NCBI GenBank assembly: GCA_022825185.1
Contig: JAJDYK010000085.1
Location: 1 to 9,198, forward strand
Origin: Candidatus Latescibacterota bacterium
GTDB lineage: Bacteria > Latescibacterota > UBA2968 > UBA8231
Reading direction: 5' to 3'
DNA length: 9,198 nucleotides
A program made the translations under genes and the position numbers. The notes below the pieces were generated by a model, which was not told the origin of the DNA, did not search any database, and saw only the letters and a list, made by a program, of their open reading frames with translations. Below are positions 1-6,859 of this stretch, in pieces (the first letter of the stretch is position 1; each line of letters begins with the position of its first letter).

Positions 1-117
1 GAAGTAGAGGGCGATAAGGTCAGCATCCACAAAGCCGCGAAAATCGACTTGGAGTGGGCCAAGGCCCTCGAACAGACCCTGACGGAGTGGCAGGACGAGG
101 AGGACGATGATCTGTAG
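1..117 (+). CDS. AbrB/MazE-family antitoxin, C-terminal fragment (5' end outside window)
   Basis: The last 38 codons of a gene read in frame 1 from the window edge to a TAG stop at 115-117. The peptide contains KVSIHKAAKIDLEW followed by ALEQTLTEW and a very acidic tail (DEEDDDL). This resembles the C-terminal tail of MazE/AbrB-type antitoxins, where the part after the swapped-hairpin DNA-binding domain wraps around the toxin and neutralises it. The DNA-binding domain would lie upstream of the window. The stop overlaps the start of the downstream toxin by 11 nt, which fits translational coupling of an antitoxin-toxin pair. Identification rests on a short tail plus the neighbouring toxin, so the exact antitoxin subfamily is uncertain. 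Confidence 0.75.
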   Translation, partial: EVEGDKVSIHKAAKIDLEWAKALEQTLTEWQDEEDDDL

Positions 118-442
118 CCGTTTTGACATCGTCGAAGTGCCCTTTCCGTTTAGCGATCTGCCCCGTTCCAAACGCCGCAAGGCACTGGTCCTGTCCGACT
201 CTGTTTTCAACCAAAAAAACGCCTCTAGTCTGCTCATGATGATCACCAGTGCTGCCCGCAGCGCTTGGCATCTCGATGTATCTCTCGCGCAGTGGAGCCA
301 AGCGGGCTTGCGAAAACCCTGTCTTGCCCGGATGAAGCTATTCACGTTGGACAACCGACTCCTCCTCAGTAAGGTGGGGCACTTGACCGAGGATGACCAG
401 CGGAGAGTAACTCAGGCGTTGCGAGCTGCAATACCCCACTGA
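107..442 (+). CDS. Type II toxin, MazF/PemK family endoribonuclease
   Basis: A 111-residue protein of the usual MazF/PemK size. Residues 7-17 (DIVEVPFPFSD) match the first strand and loop of the family. Residues 21-30 (SKRRKALVLS) match the usual K-x-R-P-A-L-V-L-S segment, with the conserved Arg kept (R24) but the Pro replaced by Lys (K25). ITSA at 46-49 fits the position of the conserved Thr/Ser, and KLFTLDNRLLLSKVGHL (77-93) is a typical C-terminal segment. Family members are sequence-specific mRNA interferases held inactive by the MazE partner. The ATG at 107 is preceded by GAGGAGG (97-103) and overlaps the upstream antitoxin gene by 11 nt, so the two are translated as a unit. Family assignment is firm; activity and cleavage site cannot be read from the sequence. 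Confidence 0.88.
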   Translation: MICSRFDIVEVPFPFSDLPRSKRRKALVLSDSVFNQKNASSLLMMITSAARSAWHLDVSLAQWSQAGLRKPCLARMKLFTLDNRLLLSKVGHLTEDDQRRVTQALRAAIPH

Positions 443-444
443 CC

Positions 445-492
445 TCTTTAACAGCCAGCATCAAGGCGGGGCGCGAATCCGGCTGTTAAAGA
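445..492. repeat. 12-bp perfect inverted repeat between convergent genes (possible bidirectional terminator)
   Basis: TCTTTAACAGCC (445-456) is the exact reverse complement of GGCTGTTAAAGA (481-492), with a 24-nt spacer. It fills the gap between the toxin stop (442) and the ATPase stop (511, opposite strand), where a shared terminator would be expected. There is no T-run after the stem on either strand, so it is not a standard intrinsic terminator. It could instead protect 3' ends or be a protein site or insertion scar. Confidence 0.45.
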
Positions 493-510
493 CCGGATAA
501 ATCTGCTGGC

Positions 511-1884
511 TCAGCGCAGAACCGCCAGCGTTCCCGCTGGATGGACGACGAATTCTCTTGGTTGGGTTTTAGCACTCCCCTGCTTGAGCCAAGCCCCCAG
601 GATCGTCTCCCTTCCTCGGGCTTGGGGAAAGTTTGCCGCGCAGTAGCGCAAACGGTCGAAAACAGCGCCCAGATTCGGCCGCTCCCGCCATTTGACCTCG
701 GCTAGCAACAGGGCCTCGCCATCGAGGGACTCAGCGACCAAGTCGATCTCCATTGGCTGCCCGTCCAAGCCGCGCCCCCACCACCGCTGGGCTGGTTTCC
801 ACCGGATGTTGCCAACGGGCAGGGCGGCCGTGGAGAGGCGGGCTAGATCTTCCCATATATCGGCGACATGCTGGGCAAAAGTGGTCCTGATAGCGCGGGC
901 TACATCGTCGATTAAATCGCGTTCCAACAGCGACCGATTGGGCTGGACATAGCGATACCAGAAGATCAGAAATGGGTCGTTTAGTTTGTATAGAGAGCGC
1001 CTAGTCGATTTGGTGGTCTCGCCAAAGGGCACTTCCCGCCGGATATAGCCCAGTTCGATCAACTGAGCGAGGGGGCGGGTCAAATGACCTGCGGGTTTGC
1101 CCAGCCGCGCACCGATTTCGCTGAGTCGATGGCAACCATTGGCGATAAGCGACAGCAGGGAATTAGCCTGCACCGTGCTGCGCATATCGTCGAGCAACAA
1201 GCGCTCGGGTTCGCTGTGCAGGACGCCGTATTTGTCGAGCACCAGTTCCTCGATGGCAGCTTGCAGGCCGGTGCAATCCCGGGCCAGTTCCCAGTAGCGC
1301 GGGACGCCGCCCCAAACCGCATACTGTTCAATAGCTTCAATGCCGTGGACCTCAAGGGCTTGCTGTATCCAAAAGGGGGCTAGCGGACGGATCGCCAGCA
1401 CTTGACTCGCCCGTCCAGACAACGGCTCAGCAGCGTTGAGGATTAGGCCCTGCATCATCCGCTGGGACGAACCGCAGATGGCCAAGTGGATGCGGCGGGC
1501 GGGGTCGTCGAGGAATTTTTGCACCAAGCTGGGTAATTCGGGTGAGCTCTGCGCTAGATAGGGAAACTCGTCCAAGACCAAGCAAGTGCCTCGCTCGGCG
1601 CGGGCGTCCAAAGTCTGGAGCAGGACCAGCCAAGACGGGTATTCGACCTCGTCAAAACCTCGAATGCGCCGGGCCACTTCCCCGGCTAGCGTGCGGCGTT
1701 GCAGAGGGGCCTCGCGCTGGTCGGCCGCGTAGTAGATATCGCCCGGACGAATCACCTGCTGCAAAAGAGTTGACTTGCCGCATCGACGCCGGCCAAAGAC
1801 CACGATAAAACCGGGCTCTTGGGCAGCGAGAGCCTTTGTCAGTCGATCAACTTCCCTCGTTCTGTCCAAAAACTCGAGGCGCAT
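511..1884 (-). CDS. DUF234-type AAA ATPase with C-terminal PD-(D/E)XK nuclease-like region
   Basis: A 457-residue P-loop ATPase of the archaeal-ATPase/DUF234 type, also common in bacteria. Walker A is GRRRCGKST at 31-39, Walker B is LVLDEFPYL at 102-110, and ICGSS (136-140) resembles the sensor segment. PLSGRAS (155-161) offers a candidate arginine finger at R158. Residues about 235-290 look like a winged helix, followed by LNDPFLIFWYRYV (301-313), typical of the family. The C-terminal third carries E345, D381 in EIDLVAE and E396/K398 in AEVKW, spaced like a PD-(D/E)XK nuclease core. The biological role of this family is poorly known, so no function is assigned. On the minus strand an AAGAAG stretch lies about 10 nt before the chosen ATG. 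It is convergent with the toxin gene and divergent from the propeller gene. The domain call is firm; nuclease activity is an inference from the motif. Confidence 0.85.
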   Translation of the reverse strand: MRLEFLDRTREVDRLTKALAAQEPGFIVVFGRRRCGKSTLLQQVIRPGDIYYAADQREAPLQRRTLAGEVARRIRGFDEVEYPSWLVLLQTLDARAERGTCLVLDEFPYLAQSSPELPSLVQKFLDDPARRIHLAICGSSQRMMQGLILNAAEPLSGRASQVLAIRPLAPFWIQQALEVHGIEAIEQYAVWGGVPRYWELARDCTGLQAAIEELVLDKYGVLHSEPERLLLDDMRSTVQANSLLSLIANGCHRLSEIGARLGKPAGHLTRPLAQLIELGYIRREVPFGETTKSTRRSLYKLNDPFLIFWYRYVQPNRSLLERDLIDDVARAIRTTFAQHVADIWEDLARLSTAALPVGNIRWKPAQRWWGRGLDGQPMEIDLVAESLDGEALLLAEVKWRERPNLGAVFDRLRYCAANFPQARGRETILGAWLKQGSAKTQPREFVVHPAGTLAVLR

Positions 1885-1895
1885 GGCATAGCTTC

Positions 1896-1956
1896 TTTAT
1901 TATGCTTCTCAAACATTATGTTTAAGGAACATAATAAAAAGGATCAAAGGATCAAG
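1896..1956 (-). promoter_or_regulatory. AT-rich promoter/operator candidate upstream of the ATPase gene
   Basis: The densest AT-rich stretch I see in the window lies directly before the ATPase start. It holds ATTATGTT (1915-1922) and AACATAAT (1928-1935), a perfect 8-bp inverted repeat with a 5-nt spacer. It also holds a second overlapping dyad, AAACAT-T-ATGTTT (1911-1923), and a longer-spaced pair, TTTATTATG (1896-1904) and CATAATAAA (1930-1938). A tandem GGATCAAA/GGATCAAG sits at 1941-1956. Minus-strand -10-like hexamers (TATTAT, CATAAT) fall inside the dyads, but no -35 has ideal spacing. A regulator binding here could control the ATPase gene and possibly the divergent gene. Confidence 0.5.
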
Positions 1957-1964
1957 TTGCCGCA

Positions 1965-1994
1965 TCGACAGTAGAGTAACACTTGACGTAGAAT
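1965..1994 (+). promoter_or_regulatory. Sigma70-like promoter candidate for the propeller gene
   Basis: TCGACA (1965-1970) and TAGAAT (1989-1994) are each one mismatch from the consensus -35 and -10, with an 18-nt spacer. This would give a leader of roughly 40 nt before the ATG at 2041, which has a good Shine-Dalgarno sequence (GAGGA, 2028-2032, 8 nt from the start). It lies just beside the ATPase operator-like region, so the two divergent promoters nearly abut. Confidence 0.45.
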
Positions 1995-2040
1995 AGGACG
2001 TGAAACAGCTTTCGCACCAAGTCTAACGAGGACACGAACG

Positions 2041-2964
2041 ATGAATACGCATCCTACAACCCCGCAAATCCTCTCGGTCGAGAAGATCTGGAACCGCGGC
2101 CCCCACAACGCCTTTACCGATCTGGTGCGCTTCGCCGATCGGTGGTGGTGTACCTTCCGCGAGGCCCAAGACCACGGGCCGAGCATCGGTACCATACGCG
2201 TCATTTGCTCAGACGATGGCCACTCCTATGAGTCGGCAGCAGTCCTAGCAGAACAGGAGATAGACCTGCGCGACCCCAAGCTGTCGATTGCCAGCGACGG
2301 ACGCCTGATGCTGGTCGCCGGCGGCAGCCTGTACGCGGATACCGAGTACGGCACCCGCTCACCGCGCATTGCCTTTTCAGACGACGGCTATACCTGGACT
2401 ACGCCGCAGAAAGTGCTGGCCGAAGACCACTGGCTGTGGCGCGTCACCTGGCACGAGGGGATCGCCTATAGCGTATCAAAGCTGGGCGAGGGCTCCCATC
2501 CGCGCCGGGGATTCCTCTACTCCAGCACCGACGGCCTCGACTGGCAGTGGATCACCGAGTTTTTTCTGCCCAACGACACTTGGACGGCCAGCGAGACCAC
2601 GCTGCGCTTTATGCCCGACGGCACCATGATTGCCCTAGTGCGGCCCGACTGGATCGGCACCAGCCAAGCTCCATACACGGACTGGCAGTGGACCCAAATC
2701 GACTACCCAATGGGAGGACCTAATTTTATCCGCTGGTCCGATGGTGCGCTGTGGGCCAGCGCTCGCAGCCGGCACCCCGACGGCGGTGCGGCCACGGTCT
2801 TGGCGCGGATGACGCCCACCAGTTACGAGCCAGTGCTATGGCTACCCAGCGGCGGCGACTGTAGCTACCCCGGCATGGTCGAACACGAGGGCCTGCTGTG
2901 GATAAGCTACTACTCGTCGCACGAAGGAAAAACCAGTATTTATCTGGCGCGAATCGCCGTCTAG
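2041..2964 (+). CDS. Sialidase-superfamily beta-propeller protein, probable cytoplasmic glycoside hydrolase-like
   Basis: A 307-residue protein with repeated Asp-box-like motifs (S/T-x-D-x-G-x-x-W/Y): SDDGHSY at 57-63, SDDGYTW at 113-119 and STDGLDW at 162-168. Each marks a blade of a sialidase/neuraminidase-type six-bladed propeller. Candidate active-site residues are R40 (CTFREAQDH), R77 (LRDPKL), E185 (SETTLRF), R201, R242 (SAR) and Y276 in CSYPGMV; the ending WISYYSSHEGK is strand-like. No signal peptide or membrane segment is visible, so it is probably cytoplasmic, and it is short for a secreted sialidase. Family members include exo-sialidases and many uncharacterised sugar-active proteins, so the substrate is unknown. 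Start is supported by GAGGA 8 nt upstream. hyuB follows after 62 nt on the same strand, suggesting but not proving a shared role. Confidence 0.75.
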   Translation: MNTHPTTPQILSVEKIWNRGPHNAFTDLVRFADRWWCTFREAQDHGPSIGTIRVICSDDGHSYESAAVLAEQEIDLRDPKLSIASDGRLMLVAGGSLYADTEYGTRSPRIAFSDDGYTWTTPQKVLAEDHWLWRVTWHEGIAYSVSKLGEGSHPRRGFLYSSTDGLDWQWITEFFLPNDTWTASETTLRFMPDGTMIALVRPDWIGTSQAPYTDWQWTQIDYPMGGPNFIRWSDGALWASARSRHPDGGAATVLARMTPTSYEPVLWLPSGGDCSYPGMVEHEGLLWISYYSSHEGKTSIYLARIAV

Positions 2965-2971
2965 GCCGCCG

Positions 2972-3000
2972 CTGACCCCGAGCGACATCTGTCGTATATT
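2972..3000 (+). promoter_or_regulatory. Sigma70-like promoter candidate before hyuB
   Basis: CTGACC (2972-2977) and TATATT (2995-3000) are spaced by exactly 17 nt in the 62-nt gap after the propeller gene. The predicted transcript would start about 20 nt before the hyuB ATG. A short CGACA-TC-TGTCG dyad (2983-2994) lies in the spacer, a possible operator. If real, hyuBA and the permease can be expressed independently of the propeller gene. Confidence 0.4.
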
Positions 3001-3026
3001 ACCCAACCCATTAACCGCGAGAAGCC

Positions 3027-4763
3027 ATGCCCGACCAGACCGACCCCATCCAATTCGAGGTCATTCGCAACGCCCTGCTCGAAGCCACCGAGGAGATGGC
3101 CATTGCCCTCCGGCGCAGCGCGTATTCGACCAACATCAAAACCCGCGCCGATTTCTCCTGCGCCTTTTTCGACCGCCAGTTGCGGCCCGTCGCCCAAGCC
3201 TTTACCCAGCCAGTACACCTCGGCTCGCTGACGATCCTCACGCCCCGCGCGGTCGCCGAATACGGGCCTGAGAACTTACAGGCCGGAGACGCGATCCTCG
3301 TCAACGACCCCTATCGCGGCGGAGTCCACCTCAACGACATCACGCTGATTTCGCCCGTCTATTGCGGCGCGGAACTCTTTGGCTACGTAGCCAACCTCGC
3401 CCATCACGTCGATGTCGGCGGCGGTGCGCCGGCCAGCATTGGAGCCTTCCAGCAGGTGTATCAGGAGGGCATCATCATCCCGCCGGTGAAGCTGGTGCGC
3501 GGCGGAGAAATCGCAGCCGACGTCTTCGAGCTAGTCATCGCCCAGATCCGCTCCAAGCGAGAGACGCGCGGCGACTTTCGCGCCCAAGTAGCGGCCAATA
3601 ATTCGGGGATTCGCCGCCTCAACGGGCTCGCCGAGCAGGTGGGATTGGCGGAAGCGTCCTTCTACATGGATCGGCTGATTGACTACACCCGAGAGCGGAC
3701 GCTATCCGAGCTAGCCAAGTTGCCCAAGGGGGAGTTCACGGCCACAGGCGTCGTCGATAACGACGGCTTCACCGACGAGCCTGTTCATCTCCAAGTCCGC
3801 GTCGCCATCGACGACGAGGGAGTGCTCTTCGACCTGACGGGATGCGATCCGCAGCGCCGGGCACCGGTCAATTCCACGTACTCCCAGACCTTTGCGGCCT
3901 GCGCGTACGTACTCAAGTGCCTAATCGACCAAGACGTGCCGGTCAACGCCGGGTTTTACGAACAAGTGCGGCTCGTAGCTCCCGAGGGAACAGTCGTCAA
4001 CTGCACGGCACCCTCGCCGGTAGTTGGGGGCTGGGAGACCCAGGTGCGGCTTTCCGATATCATTCTCAGGGCACTGCATCCGGCGCTGCCCGATAAGATC
4101 CCGGCCGCGACCAAGGGGACGATGTGCCAAGTGGGCTTCGGCGGCACGGACCCGCGCACAGGGCAGCTTTATTCCTACTACGAGACCATGGCCGGCGGCT
4201 ATGGGGGGCGCAGCACCAAGGACGGGCCAGACGCCGTGCAGTGCCACGGTCAAAACACTGAGAACGCGCCGATTGAGGAAATCGAAATCAACTACCCGCT
4301 GCGGATTGACCGCTATGAGCTGATAGAGGATTCAGAGGGAGCCGGGCAGTATCGCGGCGGCTTGGGACTGCGGCGCGACTACCGATTTACCGATCACGAA
4401 GTGTCCTTCACCGTCCTGTCGGACCGAGACCGTTGGGGGCCGGAAGGGCTGGCTGGAGGCAAAGCGGGAGGCAAAGCGCGTTACATCCTCGACCCTGAAG
4501 GCCAGCACGTCGAGTTGGGCTCCAAAACGACGATTGCACTCGCGGCCGACACAGTCTTCAGCTATCGCACTTGCGGCGGCGGCGGCTACGGTCCGCCCCA
4601 TCAGCGCGATCCCCAAACGGTGGCCGAGGATGTGCGCGAGGGCAAGGTGAGCGCAGAGCGGGCGCGAGACGAGTACGGCGTGGTCATCGACAGCGTCACT
4701 GGGCAAGTCGATCAGGCGGCGACCGAGGCGCGGCGGCGGGAGATGACAGACAATGGCCTATAG
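3027..4763 (+). CDS. hyuB: Hydantoinase/oxoprolinase B subunit (HyuB family)
   Basis: A 578-residue protein of full HyuB length. Family signatures run in order: EVIRNALLEATEEMAIAL near the N-terminus, NDPYRGGVHLNDI (93-105), AHHVDVGGGAPAS (125-137), GGYGGR (390-395), QNTENAPIEEIE (409-420), EGAGQYRGGLGLRRDY (437-452), and the glycine-rich TCGGGGYGPP (515-524). The His/Asp-rich blocks at 93-131 are the likely metal or catalytic site. With HyuA it forms an ATP-dependent enzyme; the family covers N-methylhydantoinase, 5-oxoprolinase, caprolactamase and acetone/acetophenone carboxylases, so the substrate stays open. The start has only a weak GAGAAG leader (3019-3024). The gene overlaps hyuA by 11 nt, which fits stoichiometric expression. 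No truncation or frameshift is visible. Confidence 0.93.
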   Translation: MPDQTDPIQFEVIRNALLEATEEMAIALRRSAYSTNIKTRADFSCAFFDRQLRPVAQAFTQPVHLGSLTILTPRAVAEYGPENLQAGDAILVNDPYRGGVHLNDITLISPVYCGAELFGYVANLAHHVDVGGGAPASIGAFQQVYQEGIIIPPVKLVRGGEIAADVFELVIAQIRSKRETRGDFRAQVAANNSGIRRLNGLAEQVGLAEASFYMDRLIDYTRERTLSELAKLPKGEFTATGVVDNDGFTDEPVHLQVRVAIDDEGVLFDLTGCDPQRRAPVNSTYSQTFAACAYVLKCLIDQDVPVNAGFYEQVRLVAPEGTVVNCTAPSPVVGGWETQVRLSDIILRALHPALPDKIPAATKGTMCQVGFGGTDPRTGQLYSYYETMAGGYGGRSTKDGPDAVQCHGQNTENAPIEEIEINYPLRIDRYELIEDSEGAGQYRGGLGLRRDYRFTDHEVSFTVLSDRDRWGPEGLAGGKAGGKARYILDPEGQHVELGSKTTIALAADTVFSYRTCGGGGYGPPHQRDPQTVAEDVREGKVSAERARDEYGVVIDSVTGQVDQAATEARRREMTDNGL

Positions 4764-6849
4764 ACTCGGCGTCGATATCGGCGGCACCTTTACCGACATC
4801 ACACTCATCGACGAAGCGACCGGGCAAATCTATACCGGCAAGGTCTCTTCAACTCCCCAAGACCCATCCGGCGGATTTATGGAAGCCGTGCAGCGGCTGC
4901 TCGCCAAGCAGCAGATCGCCGTCCAAGACGTGGCCTACATCGTCCACGGCACCACAGTCGCCACCAACGCCATCATCGAAGGCAAGGTCGCACCGACCGG
5001 CTTTATCACCACCGAGGGCTTCCGCGACATGCTGGAGATCGCCCGCCAGATTCGCCCCACCCTCTACGATTTGCAATTTGAAAAGCCGCGCCCGCTCGTG
5101 CCGCGCCACCGCTGTTTCGGCGTACCCGAGCGCCTCGATGCCAGCGGCGCAGAGCTGACACCGCTCGACGAAGACGCCCTGCGCCAAGTAGCCGACAAGC
5201 TGCGCGACGAGGGCGTCGAATCCATCGCCGTCTGCTTTCTACACGCCTACGCCAATCCCGTCCACGAGCGGCGAGCCGGGGAGATTATCGCCGAGGTCTT
5301 TCCCGAGGCCGTCGTCTCGCTGTCCGCAGAAGTTGCACCTGAGTTCCGCGAGTATTTGCGGGCCAGCACGACCGTGATCAATAGCTGCATCCGCCCAGTG
5401 GTCGCGCGCTATTTGCAGCGGATCGAAGATCGGTTGGCACACGCCGGTATCGCCGCTGAGTTGCTCGTAATGCAAAGCAGCGGCGGGGTGTACACCTTTG
5501 CGGCAGCGAGACAAAAGCCGGTGTACATGGTCGAGTCCGGCCCAGCCGCCGGGGTAATTGCGGCAGCGCATCTAGGACAGGCGCGGGGCTACGATCAAGT
5601 GATTTCCTTCGACATGGGCGGGACGACCGCCAAAGCCGGGCTGATTCAAGGCGGCGCGCCCAGCGTGACCAAGGACTACGAGGTCGGGACGACAGCGCAA
5701 TCGGGCGTCGGGGCAACTCGCGGCGCGGGCTATCCGATTCGCACGCCAGTAATCGACCTCGTAGAAATCGGCGCAGGCGGCGGGTCCATCGCCTGGGTGG
5801 ACCCCGGCGGCATCCTCCGAGTCGGCCCCCAAAGCGCCGGGGCCGATCCTGGGCCAGTCTGCTATGGCCAAGGCGGGACGCAACCCACGGTCACCGACGC
5901 CAACCTCGTATTGGGACGGCTCAACCCTAACTATTTCCTCGGCGGCGAAATCGCCCTCGACCCGACAGCCGCGCAACGCGCCATCGAACAACACTGCGCC
6001 CGGCCCCTAGGCATGGACTTGGTCGAGGCGGCCCACGGCATCGTCGAGATCGCCAACACCGCCATGGTCAACGCGCTGCGGCTGGTCTCCGTCCAGCGCG
6101 GCTACGACCCCCGCGACTTCGCGCTGGTAGCCTTTGGCGGCGCGGGCCCGGCCCACGCCAACCGCCTCGCCTCCCTGACCGAGATTCCCGTGGCGATCAT
6201 TCCCCAAAGTCCAGGTACAGCTTCGGCCCTGGGCCTGTTGGTGACGGACTTAAAACACGATTACGCGACGACCCTCATCCAGCGATTGGACCAAGTAGCT
6301 CCCCAAGCCTTGGAGCAGACCTTCCGGGAGTTAGAGGCGCAGGGGCGGGAAACGCTTGGACGCGAGGGGATGGCAGAAATGGCAATGGATTTCAGACGCC
6401 AAGTAGATCTGCGCTACGTTGGGCAGAGCCACGAACTGACACTGCCGTTGACAACCGAAGCCTTGGGTCCAGCGCAGCTAGCGCAGCTATTGGAACAGTT
6501 CCACCGCACGCACGATCGCGCCTATGGCTTTAGCGCGCCGGGCGAGGACGTCGAACTCGTCAGCATACGGCTCTCAGCCATCGGCCAGATCGCCAAACCC
6601 GCGCTGGCACCGCTGGCAAAGGCAACCGGAGAGGCGACGGCCAAAGGGCACCGCCCGGTGTATTTCGCCGAGAGCGAAGGATTCGTCGATTGCCCGGTAT
6701 ACGATCGTTATGCCCTGGGGGCTGGTGCGGTGGTGCAAGGCCCAGCCATCGTCGAGGAGATCGATTCAACCACCGTCGTCCATCCCCAGTACCAAGTGCG
6801 CGTGGACGAGGTTGGACAGATGGTGCTGACAGCGTCAGAAGTGCGTTAA
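4753..6849 (+). CDS. hyuA: Hydantoinase/oxoprolinase A subunit (HyuA family), ATP-binding
   Basis: A 698-residue protein of typical HyuA length. It opens with GVDIGGTFTD (6-15), the phosphate-binding loop of the acetate/sugar kinase-actin ATPase fold, followed by HGTTVATNA (65-73). Further conserved blocks are SFDMGGTTAK (285-294), IGAGGGSIAWVD (339-350), FGGAGPAHA (461-469) and RYVGQSHEL (554-562). The A subunit binds ATP and is thought to phosphorylate the substrate or intermediate that the B subunit works on. The ATG lies inside the end of hyuB, with GGGAG (4738-4742) 10 nt upstream, so translation is probably coupled. No hydantoin racemase, carbamoylase or dihydropyrimidinase gene is present here, so the name reflects family rather than proven activity on hydantoins. 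Confidence 0.94.
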   Translation: MAYRLGVDIGGTFTDITLIDEATGQIYTGKVSSTPQDPSGGFMEAVQRLLAKQQIAVQDVAYIVHGTTVATNAIIEGKVAPTGFITTEGFRDMLEIARQIRPTLYDLQFEKPRPLVPRHRCFGVPERLDASGAELTPLDEDALRQVADKLRDEGVESIAVCFLHAYANPVHERRAGEIIAEVFPEAVVSLSAEVAPEFREYLRASTTVINSCIRPVVARYLQRIEDRLAHAGIAAELLVMQSSGGVYTFAAARQKPVYMVESGPAAGVIAAAHLGQARGYDQVISFDMGGTTAKAGLIQGGAPSVTKDYEVGTTAQSGVGATRGAGYPIRTPVIDLVEIGAGGGSIAWVDPGGILRVGPQSAGADPGPVCYGQGGTQPTVTDANLVLGRLNPNYFLGGEIALDPTAAQRAIEQHCARPLGMDLVEAAHGIVEIANTAMVNALRLVSVQRGYDPRDFALVAFGGAGPAHANRLASLTEIPVAIIPQSPGTASALGLLVTDLKHDYATTLIQRLDQVAPQALEQTFRELEAQGRETLGREGMAEMAMDFRRQVDLRYVGQSHELTLPLTTEALGPAQLAQLLEQFHRTHDRAYGFSAPGEDVELVSIRLSAIGQIAKPALAPLAKATGEATAKGHRPVYFAESEGFVDCPVYDRYALGAGAVVQGPAIVEEIDSTTVVHPQYQVRVDEVGQMVLTASEVR

Positions 6850-6859
6850 ACCACTACTA

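Noticed and set aside
20..301. 93-codon minus-strand open frame over the antitoxin/toxin pair.
   Set aside because: Antisense to two overlapping recognised genes and without any recognisable motif.
446..500. CCGGCTGTTAAAGACCGG resembles a tRNA-Asn anticodon arm, and GCGCGAATCC resembles a T-loop.
   Set aside because: The order and spacing are wrong for a tRNA: no acceptor stem pairs at the required distance and no D-arm is present. The segment is better explained by the 12-bp inverted repeat.
4332..4706. Long open frame on the minus strand opposite hyuB (also 5572-5994 opposite hyuA).
   Set aside because: These lie fully inside strongly conserved plus-strand genes, show no family motifs or ribosome-binding site, and are expected from GC-rich codon use.
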